35,095 nt of DNA, from the NCBI GenBank assembly GCA_944349515.1, contig CALVNE010000009.1:1-35095 (forward strand), read 5' to 3'. Shown here in pieces: positions 24,228 to 31,231 of this stretch. The first letter of the stretch is position 1, and each line of letters begins with the position of its first letter. Source of the stretch: an uncultured Clostridia bacterium (lineage in GTDB: Bacteria > Bacillota > Clostridia > Christensenellales > UBA1242). The notes under the pieces are model-generated. The model made no database searches. It saw only the letters and a program-made list of their open reading frames with translations, and was not told where the DNA came from. The position numbers were made by a program, and so were the translations under genes.

Positions 24228-24369
24228 TTCTTCCCCCTTTATGTTGGGGATAGTGTTATCTATCAGCAAGAATGGTGTTGATAAGACTTTTTGTTTAGCC
24301 TGGTTGTAAACTTCGATTTGTTTTATCTCAAGTTTAATGTTTTCAAGTTTTTTTCTCGAACTCGTCCAT
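24228..24369 (-). other. Frameshifted N-terminal extension or leader ORF of the integrase
   Basis: A perfect AGGAGG site (24374-24379) precedes the ATG at 24369, but the frame stops after eight codons (MDEFEKKT) because of a run of seven As. With six As the frame continues for about 40 helical codons (KLENIKLEIKQIEVYNQAKQ) and joins the integrase frame with no stop. It begins 10 bp after the repressor stop. Either a mutation truncated a longer integrase, or slippage on the A7 run controls integrase synthesis, or this is a separate leader peptide. Confidence 0.55.
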
Positions 24370-24378
24370 TATTTCCTC

Positions 24379-24726
24379 CTAATTTTGTAAATTAAATTTT
24401 TCATTTCTTTCTTTTATGCCCTGTTTTACTCCTTCAAGATAAGCGAGCAAAAGTTTACATTCTTCATAGTTCATTTGAGGCACAATTTCGACTATTTCTC
24501 GTTGTTCTGGTGTCAAAGTGCTTTTATCAAGTAGATATGGCACTTCATGTTCAAGTATTGCGTCCACTGTTGTATGAAAGTAATCTGCAATTTTTATCAA
24601 AGTTGATGCATCTGGTTCCGTTTTTCCCATTTCATAGTCCGATATACATTTTTGTGATACTCCGATTATTTTTGCAATATCCGTTTGTGATAATCCTTTT
24701 TGCTGTCTTAAAAATTTTATTCTCAT
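24379..24726 (-). CDS. XRE-family (Cro/CI-type) repressor
   Basis: 115 residues. The N-terminal helix-turn-helix covers about residues 4-58: IKFLRQQKGLSQTDIAKIIG, SQKCISDYEMGKTEPDASTL. The C-terminal 50 residues are helical and probably dimerise (QMNYEECKLLLAYLEGVKQG). No protease-type LexA domain is present, so it is not self-cleaving. Ribosome site GGAGGG lies upstream of the ATG. It is divergent from the phage operon and would bind the palindromes at 24828-24878 to keep the element silent, while running into the integrase. It is a temperate-phage control unit. Confidence 0.88.
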   Translation of the reverse strand: MRIKFLRQQKGLSQTDIAKIIGVSQKCISDYEMGKTEPDASTLIKIADYFHTTVDAILEHEVPYLLDKSTLTPEQREIVEIVPQMNYEECKLLLAYLEGVKQGIKERNEKFNLQN

Positions 24727-24819
24727 TGTTTCCCTCCTCCTTAATCATAACTTTTTTGTATATTATTTTCAATATTTAGAAAAAAAATTATTTTTTTAGT
24801 GGAAAATTGTTTATTTTAT

Positions 24820-24878
24820 TTGACAGAATATACTTAAATAGTATATATTTATAATAAGTTAAACGAAAATCGTTTAAC
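24820..24878 (+). promoter_or_regulatory. Divergent control region: promoter and two operator-like palindromes
   Basis: TTGACA (24820-24825) with TATATT (24844-24849), 18 bp spacing, is the likely rightward promoter. Between and over the hexamers ATATACT (24828-24834) is inverted as AGTATAT (24840-24846). Further down GTTAAACGA (24858-24866) is inverted as TCGTTTAAC (24870-24878), a perfect 9-bp palindrome with AAA centre. Both are good candidates for repressor binding, and the second would lie at the transcription start. Confidence 0.75.
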
Positions 24879-24903
24879 TATTAAGCGAAAAAGGGGGTTA
24901 AGT

Positions 24904-25167
24904 ATGGAAATTATTGAAGCGACATTAAATCAAGATTTAAAGGACAGATGTGGTGAAGAATGTTTTTCTTTTGAACATCACGATAAAAATTTTGATAGAG
25001 TGATTAAACATTGTGAAGGTTGCAAATTTTTAGATGACGAAAGTGATTTTCCTAATAGATTTTGCGATAAAAACCATGAAATGATTGATTATTGGTTTTG
25101 TACTGGAAAATGTCCGCTTGGAAAGTTTGAACTTATCGACAAAAATTTAAATAAAAGTGAGGGTTAA
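24904..25167 (+). CDS. Small cysteine-rich protein, first gene of the rightward operon
   Basis: 87 residues, ribosome site AAGGGGG. Eight Cys (CGEEC, CEGC, C at 54, CTGKC) with several His suggest zinc binding, probably two small clusters. It is acidic elsewhere. First gene after the controlled promoter, so it is expressed early on induction and may be an antirepressor, excisionase-like factor or host-takeover protein. No family recognised. Confidence 0.65.
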   Translation: MEIIEATLNQDLKDRCGEECFSFEHHDKNFDRVIKHCEGCKFLDDESDFPNRFCDKNHEMIDYWFCTGKCPLGKFELIDKNLNKSEG

Positions 25168-25169
25168 AA

Positions 25170-25379
25170 ATGGAACTAGAATTATTAAATGAAGCGGTTA
25201 AAAGCGTTCTTGAAAGTTTACCAAAAGAAACTATTGTTTCGTATTGTCTAGAGTCTTTTAAAGAGACAGGAAAGTTGGATGCAAGAATTCGTTGTATCAA
25301 CATTGTTCTTTCTAGAGATTTGTCAGATGAAAAGAAAATTAAATTTATTAAAAGTATTTTGGATGAAGAATTAGATTGA
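25170..25379 (+). CDS. Small acidic helical protein
   Basis: 69 residues starting two bases after the previous stop with ribosome site GAGGG. Predicted all-helical and acidic (NEAVKSVLESLPKETIVSYC; DEKKIKFIKSILDEELD). No motif recognised. Sits in the early control segment between the Cys-rich protein and the DNA-binding-like protein, so it may help regulation or replication, but nothing in the sequence proves this. Confidence 0.55.
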   Translation: MELELLNEAVKSVLESLPKETIVSYCLESFKETGKLDARIRCINIVLSRDLSDEKKIKFIKSILDEELD

Positions 25380-25386
25380 GGTGGTT

Positions 25387-26205
25387 ATGGAATTAGAATT
25401 AAAAAAATTAGAACTTGAAGATACGGAACTTTCTACCTATGTTCAAAAAATTGCAAAGTGTTTTAACAGTCAACAAGTAAATTTTGCGGAATTGTGTTAT
25501 GCGGTCTATAAAATCGATTGTTGGTTTGAGGATAATCCGGACTGCGTTTGTAAATCGAAATATGACGCAACATACTATGACCGGAAACAACTTTTTAAAC
25601 AACTTGGCTTTTCAAACAAGCAAGTAAATAGATATATAAACTGTTATCAAAAATTTATGACTTTGGACGACGTCGGCTCAAAAATTAAAGAGCCTTTCGT
25701 TTCATTCTCTCCAAGTAAACTTTTTGAGTTACTTCCGGTGTCAAATAGCAAATTGGAAGAGTTTATTTCGAACGGTCAAATTTCTTCTTCTATGACAGTA
25801 AAGGAAATTCGAGAGTTTTTTAAAACGATTGAAGAGAAGGAAGATTGCGAAGAACTCGAAGAGAATCAAACAAATTCCCCGGTAGAAAACTTTTATGTTC
25901 TTAAAAATGAAACAGTGCGAAAGGACTTTCTCGAAAACTACCGCTCCTGGGGAATTTGGTTCGAAGAGCCTAGGTTAAAACTTAAATACTATCGCTGTAG
26001 AATTGGTGAAAAGATATTGGTGGCAATTCTTGGAAAAACTGAAATTCTTTCTTCTTATTACATTAACGAACACAAAATTGAAGATTCTGTCAAGTTTTGT
26101 TATATGTCCCCGGACGGTGAATTGCTTTTAGACCCAACTTGTGAAACAGCAATTTTAAAAGATATGTCGGCAGTTCCTGATAAAAGAGTTTATTTATTTG
26201 AGTGA
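25387..26205 (+). CDS. Probable DNA-binding control protein (KorB/ParB-like helical N-terminus)
   Basis: 272 residues from the ATG at 25387; GAGGTGG lies at the right distance, while an in-frame GTG at 25381 lies inside that site. Residues 55-145 read RKQLFKQLGFSNKQVNRYIN, then SFSPSKLFELLPVSNSKLEE, then MTVKEIREFF, a pattern shared by Gram-positive phage/ICE DNA-binding proteins that use an HTH and a linker like ParB. Residues 165-272 form a separate alpha/beta domain of unknown type (IWFEEPRLKLKYYRCRIGEK). Third gene of the operon; likely a replication or transcription regulator. Confidence 0.5.
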   Translation: MELELKKLELEDTELSTYVQKIAKCFNSQQVNFAELCYAVYKIDCWFEDNPDCVCKSKYDATYYDRKQLFKQLGFSNKQVNRYINCYQKFMTLDDVGSKIKEPFVSFSPSKLFELLPVSNSKLEEFISNGQISSSMTVKEIREFFKTIEEKEDCEELEENQTNSPVENFYVLKNETVRKDFLENYRSWGIWFEEPRLKLKYYRCRIGEKILVAILGKTEILSSYYINEHKIEDSVKFCYMSPDGELLLDPTCETAILKDMSAVPDKRVYLFE

Positions 26206-26213
26206 GGTGTGAA

Positions 26214-26426
26214 ATGAGAATTGAATGTGATATTAAAACACTTCTTGAGAGTGTTTATGATGAAGAGAAAAGAAAGCGCTTGCATGAGCAAAGGCTTGAG
26301 CGGATTAAGTGGGAATATGGTTTATATTCTTCATTTTGCAAGTTGTTGAACTTGAAAAAATGCAAATATGAGAGTTTGCTCGAATTTCAAAATTATTTAA
26401 ATCAAGCAAAAATTGTTTTGATATGA
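26214..26426 (+). CDS. Small basic helical protein
   Basis: 70 residues, ATG at 26214 behind GAGGTG at 26204-26209, one of several near-identical start regions in this element (GAGGTGTGAAATG). Highly charged helix (DEEKRKRLHEQRLERIKWEY) then a short hydrophobic-aromatic helix. No family seen. It ends just before the tRNA-like element. Confidence 0.55.
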   Translation: MRIECDIKTLLESVYDEEKRKRLHEQRLERIKWEYGLYSSFCKLLNLKKCKYESLLEFQNYLNQAKIVLI

Positions 26427-26431
26427 TGTTC

Positions 26432-26556
26432 GGTCAATGGTGCTGGAATAGGTAGACAGAGAGCAATAAAAAATTACATATGTTTCCCTCTTTTGATATA
26501 TGTAATGCTCGCCTGGAAAGGCATGTGGAGTGCAAATCTCCACCCTCTGACCACTT
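26432..26556 (+). tRNA. Degenerate tRNA-Leu-like element with an enlarged anticodon arm
   Basis: The sequence has a tRNA-Leu-type D region (TGCTGGAATAGGTAGACA), a variable arm GCC-TGGAAA-GGC, a T arm GTGGAG-TGCAAAT-CTCCAC and a partly paired acceptor GGTCA / TGACC (26432-26436 / 26548-26552) with discriminator A. The anticodon arm is wrong: GAGC (26461-26464) pairs with GCTC, but an 8-nt bulge AATAAAAA and the hairpin ATTACATAT / ATATGTAAT with 16-nt loop replace the normal stem-loop. Acceptor pairs 6-7 are mismatched and CCA is missing. Hence it is probably not a normal tRNA; it may be a decoy, a structural RNA or a relic. Confidence 0.55.
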
Positions 26557-26608
26557 GCTTAAATAAAAGTCGAATTTACTAGCAGTGAAATTTGTGAAGG
26601 AGTTAAAA

Positions 26609-26854
26609 ATGGCGTATTCTTATGGCAGAAGGTATGGCAGAACAAATGGAAGAAGGTCATACAGAAGAAGAACATATCGTGGTAGAAGGTCAAAGTATAC
26701 AAGAACAGAGAGAATGGCGTATGAGGCAGGTCGTGTTGCTGAAGGTAAGAAAAACCCAAATAGTAGAATTGCAATTAGTTATGCCAAAGGTATAAATTCC
26801 GTTCAAAGTTATAAAGCTCGAATGGCAAGCCCTAATCCAAGAAGTATGTTTTAA
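26609..26854 (+). CDS. Highly basic Arg/Tyr-rich protein
   Basis: 81 residues from ATG 26609 with AAGGAG eight bases upstream. Residues 1-35 are Arg/Tyr/Gly-rich (SYGRRYGRTNGRRSYRRRTY), the remainder a moderately basic helix (RMAYEAGRVAEGKKNPNSRI). The Arg-rich arm must bind nucleic acid; similar tails occur on capsid proteins of ssDNA viruses and on phage DNA-condensing proteins. Here a role in coating or packaging the single-stranded genome is the best guess. No family is recognised. It is followed by a hairpin cluster. Confidence 0.6.
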   Translation: MAYSYGRRYGRTNGRRSYRRRTYRGRRSKYTRTERMAYEAGRVAEGKKNPNSRIAISYAKGINSVQSYKARMASPNPRSMF

Positions 26855-26859
26855 AGAAA

Positions 26860-26949
26860 AAAGCCACTATAAAAAGTGGCTTTAGTGTGGGAACTATCCT
26901 AAACTTAACACTCTCGGTTTTCCCACATGGACTCCACGGTTTGCGAGTC
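26860..26949. other. Hairpin cluster (terminator plus two further stems)
   Basis: AAAGCCACT (26860-26868) pairs with AGTGGCTTT (26875-26883); on the minus strand it is followed by TTTTTTC, so it works best as a terminator leftward and weakly rightward. Next TGTGGGAA (26886-26893) pairs with TTCCCACA (26920-26927), and GACTC (26930-26934) with GAGTC (26945-26949). This 90-bp non-coding block could be a packaging signal or secondary origin of the ssDNA genome. Confidence 0.55.
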
Positions 26950-27000
26950 TGTCAATTAAGACCTGCGAGTGTAATCTTATTATAATTTAGGGAGATTGAA

Positions 27001-27303
27001 ATGTCAAGAAAATTTCAACCAAAAAATAAAGATTTGGTAAAACTCGAGGTTGCAACAAGCAAAGATGTTTGGCGAAAAACTAAAAACAAGTCTGGAAACG
27101 AAAGTTATAAATTGAGAAAAGATATTAAGATTTATGGAAAAGTCAATAAAGGTTTTTCAAGTTCCATAACTTCAACAAATCTTAAAGGTGAAAATCATAA
27201 ATTCGTTCAAGATTTTAGTGCTTTGCCAAAGAAAACAAAAAATCAAATCACAAATTTATTTATGAATAAAAATAAAAAAGTGGTTTATTTAATTGAAAAA
27301 TAA
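27001..27303 (+). CDS. Small basic protein of unknown function
   Basis: 100 residues, ribosome site AGGGAGA. Very lysine-rich (SRKFQPKNKDLVKLEVATSK; KTKNQITNLFMNKNKKVVYL) and probably beta plus helix. A TATAAT at 26981-26986 in front of it may be a weak promoter -10, without a good -35. Position before the putative ssDNA-binding and coat genes suggests a structural or nucleic-acid-binding role. No family recognised. Confidence 0.55.
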   Translation: MSRKFQPKNKDLVKLEVATSKDVWRKTKNKSGNESYKLRKDIKIYGKVNKGFSSSITSTNLKGENHKFVQDFSALPKKTKNQITNLFMNKNKKVVYLIEK

Positions 27304-27313
27304 AAGCAGAAGT

Positions 27314-27357
27314 CAAGGCAAAGCGTCCTTGCAAACATAAGGTGCTTTAATCCTTAT
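27314..27357 (+). other. Two small hairpins before the ssDNA-binding candidate gene
   Basis: CAAGG (27314-27318) pairs with CCTTG (27327-27331), and ATAAGG (27337-27342) with CCTTAT (27352-27357). They lie in the 75-bp gap between two small genes and could affect translation or mRNA processing. No T run follows. Confidence 0.45.
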
Positions 27358-27378
27358 TCAAACAAAATAAAAGGTTAA

Positions 27379-27693
27379 ATGGTGATAAAAATGAAAGTTA
27401 AAACATTCGCAAAAGTAATTACTGCTATGGTTTATGACAAAAAAGACAAACAAACTAAAGAGCCTACCGGCGAGAAAGGTCTTATGATTTCTCTTTTGAT
27501 AGATGAAAGAGAGGATGTCAAATTATCTGGTCGTGTGATTAGTCCATTCGTTGACCCTCTCACATATCGAGGCATTCTTGATTTTTCCGGCATTCATAGG
27601 CTTGATGAAGTTGAGGTTGAATTGGAAGTTCCTTCAAATCCGAGAGGTTTGTTTGCTTTGTACAATCTTGAAAAAGTCGAAAAGAAAAAATAG
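27379..27693 (+). CDS. Candidate single-stranded DNA-binding protein (gpV-like position)
   Basis: 104 residues from the ATG at 27379; a second in-frame ATG at 27391 behind GGTGAT is equally possible. The protein is beta-rich with alternating hydrophobic residues (KTFAKVITAMVYDKKDKQT; MISLLIDEREDVKLSGRVIS; DEVEVELEVPSNPRGLFALY), compatible with a small OB-fold. In filamentous phages the gene before the major coat encodes the ssDNA-binding protein that coats progeny strands. The match is by size, fold impression and place only; no sequence motif proves it. It ends 11 bases before the coat-like gene. Confidence 0.4.
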   Translation: MVIKMKVKTFAKVITAMVYDKKDKQTKEPTGEKGLMISLLIDEREDVKLSGRVISPFVDPLTYRGILDFSGIHRLDEVEVELEVPSNPRGLFALYNLEKVEKKK

Positions 27694-27704
27694 TGAGGTG
27701 TGAT

Positions 27705-27920
27705 ATGACTAAAGGTCAAGTGGCTTTGGTGTCTATAATTGGTTTTGTTCTTTTAGTTGCAGTTGTATTTTTAATTCTTGCTCCATGCCTTGGTTATGCA
27801 AATATTATTGAAATGTTTGAGGCTTGGTTCAGTAATAATACAACCTCGACTCCTGTAGAAGATGTAGAGGAAGTCGTTGAAACAACAAAACTAGTTGCTA
27901 AAACAATTTTTGGAATCTAG
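27705..27920 (+). CDS. Small membrane protein, major coat candidate
   Basis: 71 residues from ATG 27705 behind GAGGTG. A single strongly hydrophobic stretch spans about residues 6-30 (LVSIIGFVLLVAVVFLILAP), followed by an aromatic helix (IIEMFEAWFSNN) and an acidic tail. Filamentous-phage coat proteins are short, membrane-inserted helices, and this is the only such gene of the element. A terminator follows directly, as after gene VIII of Ff phages. It lacks the usual leader plus second helix and the basic C-terminus, so if it is the coat it is unusual. It might instead be a minor coat protein. Confidence 0.45.
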   Translation: MTKGQVALVSIIGFVLLVAVVFLILAPCLGYANIIEMFEAWFSNNTTSTPVEDVEEVVETTKLVAKTIFGI

Positions 27921-27926
27921 TTGTGA

Positions 27927-27964
27927 AAAATGGTTGTCAATATTTTCTTGATGACCATTTTTTT
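27927..27964 (+). terminator. Rho-independent terminator after the coat-like gene
   Basis: AAAATGGT (27927-27934) pairs with ACCATTTT (27954-27961) and the stem extends through GTCAA / TTGAT with wobble pairs, then TTT. It divides the operon so that the upstream small genes can be made at a higher level than the large virion proteins, as in Ff phages. Confidence 0.85.
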
Positions 27965-27978
27965 GAATGAGGTGCGAT

Positions 27979-29370
27979 ATGATAAAAAAGAAAATTTTTA
28001 ACAAGAAAACACTTTGTGTGTTTATTTTGCTTATTTGCTGTCTATTTACAAGTATGTTTTCTTGTTCGAACGTCGCTTTCGCTGAAGAGGTCATTTATTC
28101 CGATGTTCTTACTGACCTACAAATAGACGAAAATTTCGATGTTAACAATTACCCTGTAAATATTGAAGATTCTTCTCTTCAAGTTATCCAAATTGCTGAA
28201 AGCGTGAATGGTGAGTTGTTTGTGTATGTTTATCAGCCATCCGGCGAGCAAATTGATTTACAAGCAACCTCAATAAATATTTCTACGAATGAAGAAGATT
28301 TGTTTTTTATTAAGTACAATTTAAGCCTTATCCATTCTACAAATGTCTTTTATAAATATAAGGTTGAAAACTTTGTTGTGAGTGAGGAAGATAAGCGAAC
28401 ATATAACATTTCTTCAATTTTTAGAAACTATGATTCTAGGTTTGATGAGCCTACTAGTGACGGACAAACTATAAGTGAAGTTCCATATGGAGTGTCACAA
28501 ATTTGGACTGCAACAACTGACAATGGTGTTGTTTCATATGAGCGAGAAGATACGCAAACAATTCAAATTGAATCTAAATATGTAGGCTTTATTCGTTATA
28601 CAGATTGGTTTGTTTATTGGCTCACGGGTGAAGCGTGCGATAGCCATTTCGTTGCTTTTAGCACTGATCATGACATTGATAAATTATATGAGGCAGATAT
28701 TTCATATGTAAAACGGACATACAAAATGACTCATGATACAGGCATTTTAGGCGGTGGCGTTACTATCCCTCCTTCCTCTTACGAATACGTATATGGTACC
28801 CCTATCCCAGTGACTGACACGCTTAAGTATACTGAGTCAGTAGAGGTTGTCGTAGGAGAAATTGTTACCACGCGGTTTTCGTGGGATAGAATTGAGAAGG
28901 TCAACGATTTTCTTGCTGAAGAATATATTTCCGAAAATATAACAAATTCTGCCAAAGAGGCAATACAAGAAAAAGATTGGGTGTTGAGGTTTTACGAGTC
29001 TGATTATGAAGTTTGGGCTGACAGTGTTGGCACAGTGGTTGTTACTGAGTATGAAACCGGTGAGAGAGTTAGTGATGTTACCGTTTTAAGATTAAAATTT
29101 GAAACGGACGGAATTGTTTATAACCTTGGTGTTATTGACAATGTTCAAACCGGAAGTGACAAGCCCTCGAATGATATGCCAGATACACCATGGGACAACT
29201 TCCTTAAAGCGTTGCCATATGTTTTGGGCGGTTTAGCAGGTATTGTTTTGCTTCTGCTTTTGTGGCCATTTATACCAACAATTTTGTCTGCAATATGGAC
29301 TGTTATCAAATACATTTTAAAAGGCATATGGTGGCTAATTACAGCGCCGTTCTCAATATTTGATGATTAA
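27979..29370 (+). CDS. Secreted, C-terminally anchored protein (pIII-like adsorption protein)
   Basis: 463 residues from the ATG at 27979 (GAGGTG at 27969-27974); an ATG at 27967 lies before the site. A signal peptide is clear: basic start, hydrophobic core (LCVFILLICCLFTSMFS) and cleavage after AFA near residue 36. A 370-residue beta-rich ectodomain follows. The C-terminus has hydrophobic segments GLAGIVLLLLLWPFIPTILS and a second aromatic one ending TAPFSIFDD, so it stays in the membrane. Leader, ectodomain and C-terminal anchor, placed after the coat and terminator, match gene III adsorption proteins that attach to the host receptor and cap the filament. Sequence similarity was not tested. 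Confidence 0.65.
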   Translation: MIKKKIFNKKTLCVFILLICCLFTSMFSCSNVAFAEEVIYSDVLTDLQIDENFDVNNYPVNIEDSSLQVIQIAESVNGELFVYVYQPSGEQIDLQATSINISTNEEDLFFIKYNLSLIHSTNVFYKYKVENFVVSEEDKRTYNISSIFRNYDSRFDEPTSDGQTISEVPYGVSQIWTATTDNGVVSYEREDTQTIQIESKYVGFIRYTDWFVYWLTGEACDSHFVAFSTDHDIDKLYEADISYVKRTYKMTHDTGILGGGVTIPPSSYEYVYGTPIPVTDTLKYTESVEVVVGEIVTTRFSWDRIEKVNDFLAEEYISENITNSAKEAIQEKDWVLRFYESDYEVWADSVGTVVVTEYETGERVSDVTVLRLKFETDGIVYNLGVIDNVQTGSDKPSNDMPDTPWDNFLKALPYVLGGLAGIVLLLLLWPFIPTILSAIWTVIKYILKGIWWLITAPFSIFDD

Positions 29371-29382
29371 AAGGAGTGTGTT

Positions 29383-31188
29383 ATGAAAAAAATTATTGGA
29401 TATTTAGTAATTGTTCTTTTATTCGCCGGTTCAATTTGCGGAATTGTGTTCGGTGTAAAGTATGCTCAAAATGAAAAATATATCCAGGACAATAAAAGCA
29501 CAATTGAAGAGGTCGCGGAATTAAAGGAACAAATTAAACTTTTAACTGACAATAACGAAGAATTGCAGTTAAATTTTGACAATTTGCAAAATAGTTACAA
29601 TGAAAATCTTGATTTGATTGAAAGTTATAAAACGCAAGTTTCTACTTTAACTGAGCAGTTGACAAGTAAAGAAAATGAACTTGCTGAGAAGAATGCGTAT
29701 ATTGAAGAGTTAGAGACTGCAAAGGCAGAACTTGAAAGTCAAGCAGTGCTTGATGAAGCAGAGATTGAAAGACTTAACAGTCTTTTAACTCAGGCAAATC
29801 AAGATAAAGCGTCTTTACAGTCTGAGATTGATGAAATGTCAACAACTATTGGTGACTTAAATGCAAGCATTGACGAATTAGAAGATGAAAATTCTAGTTT
29901 AAATAGCACTATAATTTCTCTTCAAGAGCAGATAACGAACTTAAATTCTCAAATTCATGACCTTCAAAATTCAGTAACTTATTATTTAGAACTTTTAGAG
30001 GCTTATGAAGATAGAGCAGAACTTGTTGTAACATTTGTTTTGTTTGACAATGGAAAAGAAACTGTTTATGATGTTCAAACATTGGATAAAGGTGATTATC
30101 TAAATGAAGTAATAACCCCTTCTTTAGATTTTGAAGGTTGGTCACTTACAATAGGTGGCGATATTATAGAGGACCTTACAACAGTTCAAGTATCTGAAAA
30201 TATGACCATATACGGAATGTGTACAAACACTGTCACTTTTATGGTCAATGGCGAAGAATACACAACTCAAGAGGTTAGTTACAATAAGTACGCTACCGAT
30301 ATTGAGGTTGCACTCACTGGCTACAACCTTGACGGTTGGTCACTCACCGAGAATGGTGAAACTGTCACAATCAGCACAATACCGATAACAAAAGATACAA
30401 CTTTCTATGCCAAACTTACAAAATCAGAGTTGTCAGCCCTTGAAGTATATTCCTGGGAAGGATTAAGTTCGTTTCGTGGTGATTATATATGGACCGATGG
30501 ATTGAATTTATACTACTCAGCTAAAGATTCTCAATATGTTTTAAACAATGAAACATCTATATGGGAAGAAAAAACTTGGAATGGTTTTTCTTCTATAAAG
30601 GGTAATAAGGTTTGGACTGATGGAAATTATTATTACTATTCAGAGTGTCTTGTTGGCAATAAGGCATATAACTATGTATTAGATATTGAAACATCTACAT
30701 GGGAAGAAAAAACTTGGTACGGCTTTGATTATATAGATGGCAATAATGTTTGGTTTGAAGGTGATAATGTATATTATTCTGCTTTCGGAGATAACTATGT
30801 GTTAGATGTTTCTACATCTACATGGAAAGTAAAAACTTGGTACGGACTTGATAATTTTATTGGTGGTAGTGTATGGACTGATGGAATAAATATTTATTAT
30901 TCAAGTGGTTCCAAACAATACGTATTAAATGTTGAGACATCTACATGGGAAGAAAAGACTTGGTATGGTTTAATTTCATTTTCTGGTGGTGCTGTTTGGT
31001 CAGATGGATATTATTACTACTATTCTTTAGGTTCCACTCATTACGTGCTCGACATTGAAACATCAACATGGGAAGAAAAAATTTGGAATAATTTGCCATC
31101 ATCGGGTTTTGAAGGTTACTATGTTTGGAGTGACGGAACAAATTATTATTATTCATTTAATAATGACCAATACATTTTTACTTATTAA
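29383..31188 (+). CDS. Coiled-coil, InlB-repeat and six-repeat propeller-like surface protein
   Basis: 601 residues. One N-terminal membrane helix (about 4-25) is followed by a long coiled coil (about 30-215, heptads rich in Leu/Glu), two Listeria-Bacteroides (InlB B-type) repeats with the DGWSLTENGETV pattern (about 215-350), and six 40-47-residue repeats to the end with core W(Y/N)GL..F.GG.VWTDG then YYYS, YVLDIETSTWEEKT. Regular W/G/YYYS repeats in six copies suggest a six-bladed propeller or similar closed beta solenoid that binds ligand. The topology places the C-terminal repeats outside the cell or on the virion. A protein of this build is not a standard part of filamentous phages and could be a receptor-binding or cell-surface-adhesion factor. 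Confidence 0.75.
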   Translation: MKKIIGYLVIVLLFAGSICGIVFGVKYAQNEKYIQDNKSTIEEVAELKEQIKLLTDNNEELQLNFDNLQNSYNENLDLIESYKTQVSTLTEQLTSKENELAEKNAYIEELETAKAELESQAVLDEAEIERLNSLLTQANQDKASLQSEIDEMSTTIGDLNASIDELEDENSSLNSTIISLQEQITNLNSQIHDLQNSVTYYLELLEAYEDRAELVVTFVLFDNGKETVYDVQTLDKGDYLNEVITPSLDFEGWSLTIGGDIIEDLTTVQVSENMTIYGMCTNTVTFMVNGEEYTTQEVSYNKYATDIEVALTGYNLDGWSLTENGETVTISTIPITKDTTFYAKLTKSELSALEVYSWEGLSSFRGDYIWTDGLNLYYSAKDSQYVLNNETSIWEEKTWNGFSSIKGNKVWTDGNYYYYSECLVGNKAYNYVLDIETSTWEEKTWYGFDYIDGNNVWFEGDNVYYSAFGDNYVLDVSTSTWKVKTWYGLDNFIGGSVWTDGINIYYSSGSKQYVLNVETSTWEEKTWYGLISFSGGAVWSDGYYYYYSLGSTHYVLDIETSTWEEKIWNNLPSSGFEGYYVWSDGTNYYYSFNNDQYIFTY

Positions 31189-31231
31189 ATAATTGATTTT
31201 TTTAAAAATTTAAATTTTTTAGAGGTGCAAT

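Noticed and set aside
24820..24855. TTGACA with TATAAT at 24850-24855 as the promoter
   Set aside because: The spacing is 24 bp, too long; TATATT at 24844-24849 with 18 bp is preferred.
26432..26556. Functional tRNA-Leu
   Set aside because: Acceptor positions 6-7 do not pair, CCA is absent and there is no normal anticodon loop.
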